IMG/VR virus record: IMGVR_UViG_3300024308_000188
Span: 150,527-214,526 of that record
From: a virus
Reading direction: 5' to 3' (one strand)
Length of the DNA stretch: 64,000 bases
Under the pieces are notes generated by a model that had not been told where the DNA came from, ran no database searches, and was given only the letters and a program-made list of their open reading frames with translations. Position 1 is the first letter of the stretch; the number at the start of each line of letters is the position of its first letter. Position numbers and translations under genes: made by a program. Shown here piece by piece: positions 26,838 to 34,745 of this stretch.

Positions 26838-27099
26838 TGAAGAGTTAAATGCCGCTTGGTCAGAACTTACAAAACAGCCTGTTAAAGCTTGGGCAGAAGA
26901 TCAGGTTAAACTTGATTTAAGCTTTATAACCGATCTTGAGTTGCAAGTTAAGATTGCAACAAGCTTTAGCGGATCTGTTTCTGAACAATTTTATAAGTTG
27001 CCTTCTAGTCAACAAGATGCTTACTTGTTTTATTTTATGATGGCAACCATACCGAACAAACTGCTTATGCAAGCAGTTTTATCTCAACTTAAAAAGTAA
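26830..27099 (+). CDS. Unknown small helical protein, 89 aa
   Basis: Begins inside the end of the previous gene. Predicted mainly helical (FSGSVSEQFYKLPSSQQDAY, NKLLMQAVLSQLKK). No family recognised. Confidence 0.65.
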   Translation: MNNEELNAAWSELTKQPVKAWAEDQVKLDLSFITDLELQVKIATSFSGSVSEQFYKLPSSQQDAYLFYFMMATIPNKLLMQAVLSQLKK

Positions 27100-27107
27100 A
27101 GGAAGTA

Positions 27108-27485
27108 ATGATGGAAACTTTGTTTGATTTTTCTCAGGTTGATTTGAGTTCTGCCCCTGCACTGGTTATATTACCTGTTGGAAATTTCAATGGGGAAGAT
27201 CTGGAAACCTTAAAACGCTTTGAACAAGAGTACGATAAATACGTAAATCTTGGTGAGATCGTTAACTACGAAACAGCTGAAATTTTAGTGGATGCTTTTG
27301 GTGAATTTCAGGAAGAAAACGAATTGTATGTTGGTGACGAATCTTCAGCTGAAGAAGATGGTGTTGAAAACATTGCAATGATTTCAGGCGTTACGTTATT
27401 AGCGCTTGGTACTCGTCAAACCATTTTGATTACAATCATACCGTCCTTTGAAGATGCTGAATCTGAAGAAGATGACTTTGAATAA
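27108..27485 (+). CDS. Unknown acidic protein, 125 aa
   Basis: AAAGGAAGTA precedes the start. Acidic throughout, with an ESEEDDFE end that echoes the Phe/acidic ends of the 446 and 7010 products. A beta stretch (MISGVTLLALGTRQTILITI) lies near the C-terminus. Followed by a clear terminator. No family recognised. Confidence 0.7.
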   Translation: MMETLFDFSQVDLSSAPALVILPVGNFNGEDLETLKRFEQEYDKYVNLGEIVNYETAEILVDAFGEFQEENELYVGDESSAEEDGVENIAMISGVTLLALGTRQTILITIIPSFEDAESEEDDFE

Positions 27486-27499
27486 CAGTTAACCCAAGG

Positions 27500-27527
27500 A
27501 AGGGCGGCCCAGTGTCGCCCTTTTTTA
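27500..27527 (+). terminator. Rho-independent terminator
   Basis: AAGGGCG (27500-27506) pairs with CGCCCTT (27516-27522) around a 9-base loop and is followed by a T-run. Confidence 0.9.
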
Positions 27528-27541
27528 TTAGGAATTTCATT

Positions 27542-27844
27542 ATGAATATTCAACTTGTACATTCCTCAGTTTTAACCGTTAATCATTTTGTACGCAATCA
27601 AATGGCAGGAGAACTTACTGTTGTTTTATGTGATACAAGCGATACACTAGAAGCCCAGCGCTATATGGAAACCTTCAAAAAGAAAGTCCAACAGGTAATG
27701 CCGCTTATGGTTCCAGATAAGTTAAGTTGCTACTGCTATACAAATGGCCGCCTTAATTGCAGAAAGCTACACAGGAATCTTTCTACCTTTATTCAAAATC
27801 ATCCAGACCAGAAATTAATTAATCAACGAGCCGAGTGGCATTAG
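27542..27844 (+). CDS. Unknown protein, 100 aa
   Basis: ATG 27542 preferred (AGGAATTTC before it) over an in-frame TTG inside the terminator. N-terminus MNIQLVHSSVLTVNHFVRNQ, C-terminus basic with Cys residues (CYCYTNGRLNCRKLHRN). No family recognised. Confidence 0.65.
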   Translation: MNIQLVHSSVLTVNHFVRNQMAGELTVVLCDTSDTLEAQRYMETFKKKVQQVMPLMVPDKLSCYCYTNGRLNCRKLHRNLSTFIQNHPDQKLINQRAEWH

Positions 27845-27849
27845 TAAAA

Positions 27850-27857
27850 CTGTAAAT
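27850..27857 (+). promoter_or_regulatory. CTGTAAAT motif, candidate phage promoter
   Basis: CTGTAAAT, 33 bases before the ATG at 27883, in a 38-base gap. Fifth intergenic copy. Confidence 0.4.
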
Positions 27858-27882
27858 CTTTCTTTAGTAACAGGAGAGATTT

Positions 27883-28584
27883 ATGATATGCACTTTATAT
27901 TCGTGTGGTTGCAGTAACACAGCTAAAAAGCAAGGGCCAGATTTCTGTGACATACATGGAAGGCAGTATATAATCAGAGGCAGCTGGCCGAATCCTTTAA
28001 AGAAAAGAAAGTTTGTGCGCGATAAGTATTCTGTTTATTTATGTGCTAATCCAGAAGATGTGCCGTTCAAACCTGTGATAACAGATCTTGTTGTCATAAA
28101 CAATATGTATGACTTAACAGTCGAAAACATAAAGCATTTCTTTGGTGGAAATAAAGTTCTTTGTTTGCTCTTAGAAAACATGAAAGCAGAATCTGACATA
28201 AGATCTTTTATTTTTGCTGGCGTCCCTATGAACATGGGTACTGTAGGAAAAAGTTTCCAGTTTGTGGACATACATACAGTAGAAAATGGATCTATTATTT
28301 CAGAATACAAAACGCTTTCTGGAATACTCGCTCCGAAAAAGCTTGAAGAATTTGCTGAGTGTCATCGCAGCGTTGGTTGCTTTTTTGAAAAGTGGCTTAT
28401 TACACAAGTTAAGCCAAAACGAGTTGTTCACGTAAATGCTAAATCTTTACGTTGGTTAAAAGCAGCTAAAGAAACTGAAACTCCTTACACAGCGCAAACT
28501 GTAAATCCATTAGTATACAATCTAATGGTCGATTCGGATAAATTGGAAAGAATTCAATTATCCGAACATGGGATAATCAAATGA
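27883..28584 (+). CDS. Unknown protein with N-terminal Cys/His motif, 233 aa
   Basis: The N-terminus C-x5-C-G-C and then FCDIHG looks like a small metal site. The rest is mixed alpha/beta. It overlaps the start of the exonuclease gene (ATGA), implying coupled expression and perhaps a shared pathway. CAGGAGAGA precedes its ATG. No family recognised. Confidence 0.65.
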   Translation: MICTLYSCGCSNTAKKQGPDFCDIHGRQYIIRGSWPNPLKKRKFVRDKYSVYLCANPEDVPFKPVITDLVVINNMYDLTVENIKHFFGGNKVLCLLLENMKAESDIRSFIFAGVPMNMGTVGKSFQFVDIHTVENGSIISEYKTLSGILAPKKLEEFAECHRSVGCFFEKWLITQVKPKRVVHVNAKSLRWLKAAKETETPYTAQTVNPLVYNLMVDSDKLERIQLSEHGIIK

Positions 28585-29549
28585 ATAAAATCAAACCTAA
28601 TCCGGTTATAGATATTATTGACGGCCACAACTGGCTTAATCGAGCATATTACTCCAGTTTAAAGAACAAGGGAATGACGTTAAAGGACGGAACACCTACC
28701 GGAGCAGCTAAAACTTTTTGCGTTATGCTAAATGCTCTTATTCGCAGAAGATTAGCGTCACGAGGTCAAGTTATTTTAGCTGTTGTATTTGACCACAAAA
28801 AAGGTTCGGACAAGCGCAAGAAAATAATGCGCGATTTCATGGAAAAGCGTTTACGCGGAGAAGATGCTGCTAAATTTCCAGAAAAATATTTAAGTGGTTA
28901 TAAAGGTAATCGTTTTTCTGACGGTGACGATGCTAAAAGTATTGCACTTCGCCCACAATTAAAAATGATTATTGATATTTTGACTGCGCGTGGAATTCAC
29001 CCTATAACTTCTGTTCACGGTGAGGCCGACGATATTATAGGAAGCTTGTGTTTCCAACTAAAATGTCGTAAATATATTTGGAGTCGTGACGGTGATTTCG
29101 CTCAGTTATTAAAACCTGATACAAGGTTACGTTTACCAAAACAAGACAACAGTGAAGAACAAGATATTACATATCAAAGTTGTCTTGAAAAGTATGGCGT
29201 TATTCCTCCAATGTTTGTGGATCTTTTGGCACTGACAGGAGATCAGAGCGATAACATTCCAGGCATTCCAGGCGTCGGAGATAAAACAGCTATCGAATTG
29301 TTGATGCAGTATGAAGATCTTGATTCTATATTCCAAGCAGAACATAAAGGCGCTTTGGGAAAAAAACTCAAAGATCCATTTTATCAAGATCTTTGTTTTA
29401 TGTGCAGAGATTTAGTTGAGATCAAGAAAGACTTAAAGGTAGATACACGATTATCGACCTATCTGTTGGAACCTTGGTCTAAAAAAGTCGAACGAAAAGT
29501 TCGTTCTGTAGAAAAACAGTTTGAGTTCAAAGAAACATTCAACTGTTAG
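28581..29549 (+). CDS. 5'-3' exonuclease (FEN / T4 RNase H family)
   Basis: 322 residues. Metal-binding motifs in the expected order: IDGHNWLNRAYYSS near the N-terminus, VVFDHKKGSDKRKK, VHGEADDIIGSL, WSRDGDFAQLL and LTGDQSDNIPGIPGVGDKTA (the last includes the helix-hairpin-helix). The family removes RNA primers and 5' flaps on the lagging strand, which fits a phage with its own helicase and topoisomerase. Confidence 0.93.
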   Translation: MNKIKPNPVIDIIDGHNWLNRAYYSSLKNKGMTLKDGTPTGAAKTFCVMLNALIRRRLASRGQVILAVVFDHKKGSDKRKKIMRDFMEKRLRGEDAAKFPEKYLSGYKGNRFSDGDDAKSIALRPQLKMIIDILTARGIHPITSVHGEADDIIGSLCFQLKCRKYIWSRDGDFAQLLKPDTRLRLPKQDNSEEQDITYQSCLEKYGVIPPMFVDLLALTGDQSDNIPGIPGVGDKTAIELLMQYEDLDSIFQAEHKGALGKKLKDPFYQDLCFMCRDLVEIKKDLKVDTRLSTYLLEPWSKKVERKVRSVEKQFEFKETFNC

Positions 29550-29563
29550 CGAGGGGAAATATT

Positions 29564-30238
29564 ATGACAACATTAGAACAAAGACTTCAACAGCTGGTTA
29601 AAGGTGGCTTGGGCTGCAAAACAAATTCAGTTAACTATATGATAACCGATCATTTCTTGGACGCTATAGTACACAGCGTAAGAAATAATTTTTCTGATTT
29701 GGTTGTTGCCTCAAATACGTCCCATGTTCCTAAAGGTCTTGTGGGTTCTTTGCATAAGTTTATACCTGAACTTATTAAAGCAGAAGCTGCTTGCAAATTC
29801 ACCGGACGTACTGCACTAGGAAAGCATTTTAAATATTCTTGCTATCCGGCTTCAGAGTTACCTAACATAGTTGACCAGAGAAATGCCGGACGCAAACTCG
29901 ATATTACTACAATATTCGTGCAAAATACTTTTGGACACAAAGTTCCAGATAATAAAGTTCACCACGTTGATCTGGATTCTGTAGAATCTGGCTTTAATCA
30001 ATTGTTGGAAGATTTTGATAAACCGACCAACATCGGACTTTATTTTTTCGGTAACGATTCTTCTTATGGTACACCTTGGGAAGAAATAGAAGATGCTTTA
30101 AATCGGTCTTTTGATGGTACTCGCCACAACTTAACAGTTTTCCTTCCTGCATCTGTTGTTCGAGATCATAATTTTTTCAAAAGACTGAGTTTGACTTCAG
30201 TTCCTAAGTATTACAGCAAAGTCAAAAACAAAAACTAA
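29564..30238 (+). CDS. Unknown protein, 224 aa
   Basis: GAGGGGAAATATT precedes the ATG. Mixed alpha/beta with FIPELIKAEAACKFTGRTAL and IGLYFFGNDSSYGTPWEEIE. Basic C-terminus (YYSKVKNKN). No family recognised. Followed by two stacked hairpins. Confidence 0.65.
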   Translation: MTTLEQRLQQLVKGGLGCKTNSVNYMITDHFLDAIVHSVRNNFSDLVVASNTSHVPKGLVGSLHKFIPELIKAEAACKFTGRTALGKHFKYSCYPASELPNIVDQRNAGRKLDITTIFVQNTFGHKVPDNKVHHVDLDSVESGFNQLLEDFDKPTNIGLYFFGNDSSYGTPWEEIEDALNRSFDGTRHNLTVFLPASVVRDHNFFKRLSLTSVPKYYSKVKNKN

Positions 30239-30243
30239 AAAGT

Positions 30244-30263
30244 TTGGGGGCTTAGGCTCCCAA
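30244..30263 (+). terminator. GC hairpin
   Basis: TTGGGGGC (30244-30251), TTAG, GCTCCCAA (30256-30263), 8 bp with one G-T pair. No T-run; directly followed by a second hairpin. Confidence 0.5.
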
Positions 30264-30284
30264 CCTGTTAGTTCTGATAACAGG
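30264..30284 (+). promoter_or_regulatory. Hairpin overlapping the ribosome site of the 30291 gene
   Basis: CCTGTTA (30264-30270) pairs with TAACAGG (30278-30284). The AGG of the ribosome site AGGTG lies in the right arm, 6 bases before the ATG at 30291, so the fold could lower initiation. Confidence 0.45.
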
Positions 30285-30290
30285 TGAATC

Positions 30291-31124
30291 ATGATCACTC
30301 AATTTTCAGCTAATGAAGCTGTTCGTTGTTTTATAAGTCAAGAGTCCTCAGACTTGTCTTTGTTAGAAGATAATTCGGAGGCTTTAGAGAGACTCACAAC
30401 AAAATACAATCGTACTTATATCTTCAAGGTAACTAAAGATCGTATTGATTGCTTTAGTACAAGCATGACACGAGTTATGAATGCCGTGCTTTATCATGGA
30501 TATGATATTCCTTGCTATTTGGTTCCTGCTTCCTCAAATTCTTTAACTGACAGGCTGGCTAGACTTATCGAGCATAGTGAATTAATAAATACATTGAGAA
30601 GCAATTTTACAGAAAGCTTTGTTACCGTTACAAAAATAGAAGATACTTGGTATTTCAAATATGGCCATAAAGATTCTATTTCTGATAAAGCGTTAACATC
30701 TTTTGGATTTCCAATTTGTTCAAAGTTAAATCGCTTAATTGATTCTCAGCTTGATGTGTCGGGCATAGGTAAAATTTTTCTGATAAAAGATCAGACTCTT
30801 ATGTTGAACGTACAGTCTTTGCTTGAAATGAAATATTCATTTGATTTAATTGAAAGCAGAGCCGAAAACAAATCCACCTCTGACGAAATGGATATTTGGC
30901 GTTTGACATCTTGGATGAATGAATATGCTCTTTTCATATACAGAACTTACGACCTTGATATTTGCACTAGCTTGAGCGGTAAATATTTTGGATTAAATCA
31001 CGACAGAGTTTGCATTAAGTCTATTGACGGGCATTTACGCATTGTAAGTAATTCAAGCCCAAGACATCACGACTTGCATTATCTTCATATTTTAAATCAA
31101 GTAGAAGCCATAATGGAGGCTTAG
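30291..31124 (+). CDS. Unknown protein, 277 aa
   Basis: N-terminus MITQFSANEAVRCFISQES. Mixed alpha/beta, with a Trp/Met stretch (EMDIWRLTSWMNEYALFIYR) near residues 200-220. The next gene starts 2 bases after its stop. No family recognised. Confidence 0.65.
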   Translation: MITQFSANEAVRCFISQESSDLSLLEDNSEALERLTTKYNRTYIFKVTKDRIDCFSTSMTRVMNAVLYHGYDIPCYLVPASSNSLTDRLARLIEHSELINTLRSNFTESFVTVTKIEDTWYFKYGHKDSISDKALTSFGFPICSKLNRLIDSQLDVSGIGKIFLIKDQTLMLNVQSLLEMKYSFDLIESRAENKSTSDEMDIWRLTSWMNEYALFIYRTYDLDICTSLSGKYFGLNHDRVCIKSIDGHLRIVSNSSPRHHDLHYLHILNQVEAIMEA

Positions 31125-31126
31125 TT

Positions 31127-31582
31127 TTGCAGATACAACCTTATTCAAGTACAACTTGGTGGCGTGATATTTTAAATCAATCGCTGCCTTCCCATCTTTT
31201 GCTTGTCGATGTTCAGTTGACAGAGTTTCCTGTAAGTACATCCAAGCATTGGGGTAAGCTTGAGTTGATTCAAGATCCTGAAGATCAAGAGTCGCAGAGT
31301 TACAATGAGTATCTTCAATCTTTTATAGATGAAGGAAATATTTTTAATTATGGTGCAGAACGTCTTGAAGATTGCACTTTGTTTATGACAGTAGCTACTG
31401 TGATAATGGAAAAACAAGACGGCGAATTATTTGCTCAAATTGAAATTCCTCTTGTTATTGATCAGACTACAGTAAGTCCTGATGTAGTTGGTATAAGAAA
31501 AACTGTTCTTACCACTGTCAAAACGCAGTTAGATGAATTGTTATCTGATATTCCAGAATTTATTCCTCACAGGCTAAACTAA
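31127..31582 (+). CDS. Unknown protein, 151 aa, TTG start
   Basis: The TTG at 31127 has GGAGG seven bases upstream, inside the end of the previous gene, and no better ATG exists near, so an unusual TTG start is likely. Acidic, beta-rich (DCTLFMTVATVIMEKQDG, AQIEIPLVIDQTTVSPDVVG). It ends 1 base before the next ATG. No family recognised. Confidence 0.65.
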   Translation: MQIQPYSSTTWWRDILNQSLPSHLLLVDVQLTEFPVSTSKHWGKLELIQDPEDQESQSYNEYLQSFIDEGNIFNYGAERLEDCTLFMTVATVIMEKQDGELFAQIEIPLVIDQTTVSPDVVGIRKTVLTTVKTQLDELLSDIPEFIPHRLN

Positions 31583-31583
31583 G

Positions 31584-32264
31584 ATGAAAGCAAAACAACT
31601 ATTAGCTGAGTACGGAAAGTGTTACAGCATTGTTCACCGCACAGCAAACTCAAAATTCAATACAACGATGGGTGTTGTTTGTGAGTGCGAAAAACGACTT
31701 GAATCTATTACAAATGAATTGATTAAGTTACCTGAAAAATCTCAGTACGCAAGTCCTTATGTTCGTATTCGTTATGGAAATCGGTTATGCACTATTGATG
31801 AACTTGCTTCTGCTTTTGATTGTTCACCAGTTTATATAGCTGCATATTATGGAATTTATGGTGCTGATATTAAAGGTATGTTACGCGATCTTGGTCGTGA
31901 CTACATTGAATACCACGGCCACCACTATGATCTTTTAGAGATAGGGAATAGAATAAATGTTCCTTGGTCGCTAATGAAAGACATTGAAGATCCAGAAGTT
32001 TTGTACAAGCTGCATGATCACTATCTGAGAATTTTATTCATAGATAAAAATGTTTCTCACGGCAAACCAAATAAAGAACCTTCTGAGAAAATTAAAAAGG
32101 AATACGATATTATACTGAAGAAAATTCTTCAGGCATTTAATACACTTCCTAAGCTTGAAAGTTACTTGGCGGATAAAGCAAAATGTAATTCTGCCGCGCA
32201 AGCACGTAGCGTTAAACGTAGGGCAAAACCTGCCGATATTTTTGATAACATTGATAGAGGATAA
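31584..32264 (+). CDS. Unknown protein with HTH-like segment, 226 aa
   Basis: CTIDELASAFDCSPVYIAAY has the helix-turn-helix look of a small DNA-binding unit (about residues 71-90). The C-terminus is basic (SAAQARSVKRRAKPADIF). It ends 3 bases before the endolysin start. Function unknown. Confidence 0.6.
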   Translation: MKAKQLLAEYGKCYSIVHRTANSKFNTTMGVVCECEKRLESITNELIKLPEKSQYASPYVRIRYGNRLCTIDELASAFDCSPVYIAAYYGIYGADIKGMLRDLGRDYIEYHGHHYDLLEIGNRINVPWSLMKDIEDPEVLYKLHDHYLRILFIDKNVSHGKPNKEPSEKIKKEYDIILKKILQAFNTLPKLESYLADKAKCNSAAQARSVKRRAKPADIFDNIDRG

Positions 32265-32267
32265 TTC

Positions 32268-33074
32268 ATGTTTTTCACAAACTCAAATCCGTATATGACC
32301 GCTACTGAAGCCAAAGTGAACTTGAATCCAAAGGGATTTATTTTGGTTGAACAGCAGGTAAGTGCCGAAGAAGTACATCAAACTCTTTTAGATCGTTACC
32401 GTGATAAAGATGGTGATGGTTACTTAGATATTAATCCTGACGAACTTTTAAGCGACAACTTTAAATATAAAGAGTTGATTCGTAGTGATAACGCCACTAA
32501 GTATGGCCTTGAAAATCGTGTACCTGCCAACATGATTCACATTGTTGAAAATGCACGTTACACAGCTAAAACTTGTTTGGAAGTTATTCGTAATAAGTTT
32601 GGCGGCTTCACACCTAACAGTTGGTATCGCGGCCCTGAAGTTGAGTACATGGCTACCTATAAAGACGGCTTTAGTAAATACGTTACAAAGTCTTATCGTC
32701 GCAGCAACAACAGTGAGCCTACAGCCGCTGAATTAGTTACCATAATTAATTCAACTATGTATCATCGTGATTTAGTTCGGAATGCACTGAATTCAAAAAC
32801 TCACACGTATGCGATTATTTTAGAACTTTGGGATCGCTATTACGCTGGCAAGCAGCATCCGTTAGGTGAAGCTGTTGATCTTGAAGTTACTAAGAGTGGA
32901 AGTAATGGCTCATTGTTTAACTGGATCAAAAACGACAGTAAGATTCAGTACGATCAGTTGATTCTGGAATTTCACAAACCAAATATGGGTGCATTTACTG
33001 GTTGGGTTCATATTAGCACAACGGAAACCGCACGTACTGGTAAAAAGAATCGGTTGAGCGCATTCAGCATTTAA
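32268..33074 (+). CDS. Peptidase M15-type endolysin with Ca-binding loop
   Basis: 268 residues. The M15_3 pattern is clear: FKYKELIRSDNATKYGLENR, then a helix with ARYTAKTCLEVIRNKFGGFT, SWYRGPEVEY, and the zinc motif KQHPLGEAVDLEV (His197, Asp204) with GWVHIST (His248). Such enzymes cut the peptide of peptidoglycan. Residues 46-59 (DKDGDGYLDINPDE) are a textbook EF-hand/dockerin calcium loop, an unusual addition. There is no signal peptide, so release would need a holin. A terminator follows. Confidence 0.88.
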   Translation: MFFTNSNPYMTATEAKVNLNPKGFILVEQQVSAEEVHQTLLDRYRDKDGDGYLDINPDELLSDNFKYKELIRSDNATKYGLENRVPANMIHIVENARYTAKTCLEVIRNKFGGFTPNSWYRGPEVEYMATYKDGFSKYVTKSYRRSNNSEPTAAELVTIINSTMYHRDLVRNALNSKTHTYAIILELWDRYYAGKQHPLGEAVDLEVTKSGSNGSLFNWIKNDSKIQYDQLILEFHKPNMGAFTGWVHISTTETARTGKKNRLSAFSI

Positions 33075-33078
33075 TATA

Positions 33079-33098
33079 CGAGGCCGCAGCCTCGTTTC
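33079..33098 (+). terminator. Terminator after endolysin
   Basis: CGAGGC (33079-33084), CGCA, GCCTCG (33089-33094), then TTTCC. Short T-run. Confidence 0.65.
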
Positions 33099-33113
33099 CT
33101 ATTGGAGATTCTT

Positions 33114-33332
33114 ATGTTTGAGTATCAAACTCCTCAATTGTTTCAAGCCGATGATATTCGGGACTCTGAAACGCAAACACAAATTACTCGTCAGGGTGCA
33201 AGTTGTTGGACTGCTTCTCGTCCATTATCGCTTCCAAGTTTACGTACTCGTTTAAGTTTAGCTTGGAAAGTATTTACTGGACAAGCTGATGCTTTAGTGT
33301 GGCGTGGAGATCAGGGAAAACAAACAAAATGA
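33114..33332 (+). CDS. Unknown small protein, 72 aa
   Basis: ATG 33114 with GGAG nine bases upstream (an in-frame TTG at 33102 overlaps that site). Basic and Ser/Arg-rich (SRPLSLPSLRTRLSLAWKVF). Its stop overlaps the start of the next tiny gene. No family recognised. Confidence 0.55.
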   Translation: MFEYQTPQLFQADDIRDSETQTQITRQGASCWTASRPLSLPSLRTRLSLAWKVFTGQADALVWRGDQGKQTK

Positions 33333-33457
33333 TGTATATGAAAAAGATGAATCCTTTTATTCGTGCTGTACTTATTTACATTGCAAGTACAATTGTAGTA
33401 TCTACTTTACTCGTGGCAAGCAACGCACTCAGTTATGTAGCAAAAGAACTAGATTAA
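33329..33457 (+). CDS. 42-residue single-pass membrane protein
   Basis: The ATG at 33329 overlaps the stop of the preceding gene. A basic N-terminus (MMYMKKMNPFIR) is followed by a 20-residue hydrophobic segment (AVLIYIASTIVVSTLLVASN) and a short charged tail (YVAKELD). It lies just past the endolysin, so a small holin, antiholin or other membrane factor is possible. Too short for a family call. Confidence 0.55.
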   Translation: MMYMKKMNPFIRAVLIYIASTIVVSTLLVASNALSYVAKELD

Positions 33458-33472
33458 AGGTTACGGCACTCT

Positions 33473-33988
33473 ATGACTTCAGATCAATTTTGGACAATTT
33501 ACAACATGATCAAGGCCAAGCCTGTAATAAGTAAAAGTGTACATGCTGTGCATGACGTCTTGTGTGGTAGCCTGTCTGTTAGTGAATCCGCTGCTAAATA
33601 TGGTGTGAGTATTCCAGTTGTTTTTGATGGTGTAAAGCGCTACACTAAATATCACGCTGATTTATGTATAGCCTATGGTTATTCGGATCGTGAGATAATT
33701 CAGTTACGTATTGCTTCATCTTCGCGTGATTGGATTTTAATGCAACGTCCGTTTGCTGCACGTAATTATAAATTTGTTGCTGAGCTTGCGTTAAAATCTG
33801 ATCCAAACGCGAAAACGGCAATGATAGACAACTTTATTGCAAGCGTGATTAAACTTGTTAAACAAAACAAGTGCATTCAACCTGATGTGAAGTTAAGGGC
33901 TTTAGTTTACAGTTGGCACAGCATTCCAGCAATGGATGCGTTAAACTCTTTGGAATTGAAACCTCAACCGCAGCAATTAGTCTGTTAA
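33473..33988 (+). CDS. Unknown protein with N-terminal HTH-like segment, 171 aa
   Basis: VLCGSLSVSESAAKYGVSIP followed by a helix resembles the helix-turn-helix of TrfB/KorA-type DNA-binding proteins (about residues 28-55). The rest is helical. It could be a regulator. AAAGG lies 12 bases before the ATG, a loose spacing. Confidence 0.55.
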   Translation: MTSDQFWTIYNMIKAKPVISKSVHAVHDVLCGSLSVSESAAKYGVSIPVVFDGVKRYTKYHADLCIAYGYSDREIIQLRIASSSRDWILMQRPFAARNYKFVAELALKSDPNAKTAMIDNFIASVIKLVKQNKCIQPDVKLRALVYSWHSIPAMDALNSLELKPQPQQLVC

Positions 33989-34001
33989 AGGAATTAATTT
34001 A

Positions 34002-34208
34002 ATGTCAACAAGCTCTAATGTTCCACCGCATCCAGAAATTAAATATTTCCCCACTGGAAATTCACGATTGCGCCCTCACACTTTAGAAGATGGCACTGTT
34101 TTGCTTGTATATCAAATTGAGTTGGCTTCAAATATGAATCAAGTTAAAATATATCGTGACGCCACTGTGCAAGATTTATCTCTTAATATTCCTCTTGTAA
34201 AAAACTAG
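34002..34208 (+). CDS. Unknown small protein, 68 aa
   Basis: AAAGGAATTAATTT precedes the ATG. A short beta-rich chain (GTVLLVYQIELASNMNQVKI). No family recognised. Confidence 0.6.
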   Translation: MSTSSNVPPHPEIKYFPTGNSRLRPHTLEDGTVLLVYQIELASNMNQVKIYRDATVQDLSLNIPLVKN

Positions 34209-34223
34209 AAAAGGAAATCAATT

Positions 34224-34745
34224 ATGAAAATTTTGGTATCTTTAAATAAAAATAAACCTAAGTCTTTTCCTCAGAAAAGTGCTCAAGTAATTTGCGGCTT
34301 TCCTGGAATTGGTAAAACTCATTTCTTCAATCGCCAGCAAGAGTTGGGATTTACTGTTATGGACAGCGATAGTTCAAAATTCCCTAAAGATGATTTTCCG
34401 GCAAATTACATTAAACACATTGAAGAAGCTCGTTACCAGTGCGATTATTTACTCGTTAGTTCGCATGATGCTGTACGCCAAGCTTTGGTAGATGCTGGAA
34501 TTGAATTCACTTTGATTTATCCAGAAAAGAATTTAAAAGTAGAGTACATGCAGCGTTATGCTAAGCGTGGATCTCCAAAAGAATTCTTAACCATGATGAA
34601 CAAGAACTGGGCAAATTTTTTAACCAGTTGTGTTGATCAACAAGGTTGCACTCATGTTGTGTTAAAAGCAAAACAATTTATGTCGGATGTGATTGGCACA
34701 CAGGAGAAAGTTGATGAATTTACAACAGATGAAAGTCAGGGTTAG
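34224..34745 (+). CDS. P-loop nucleotide or polynucleotide kinase-like protein
   Basis: 173 residues. Walker A is CGFPGIGKTHF (from residue 24), followed by TVMDSDSSKFP where a base-acidic motif of small kinases is expected, and FTLIYPEKNLKVEYMQRYAKRG as a lid-like Arg/Lys segment. The pattern is that of small nucleoside, nucleotide or polynucleotide kinases. The substrate cannot be told. It overlaps the following MazG-like gene by 32 bases. Confidence 0.7.
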   Translation: MKILVSLNKNKPKSFPQKSAQVICGFPGIGKTHFFNRQQELGFTVMDSDSSKFPKDDFPANYIKHIEEARYQCDYLLVSSHDAVRQALVDAGIEFTLIYPEKNLKVEYMQRYAKRGSPKEFLTMMNKNWANFLTSCVDQQGCTHVVLKAKQFMSDVIGTQEKVDEFTTDESQG

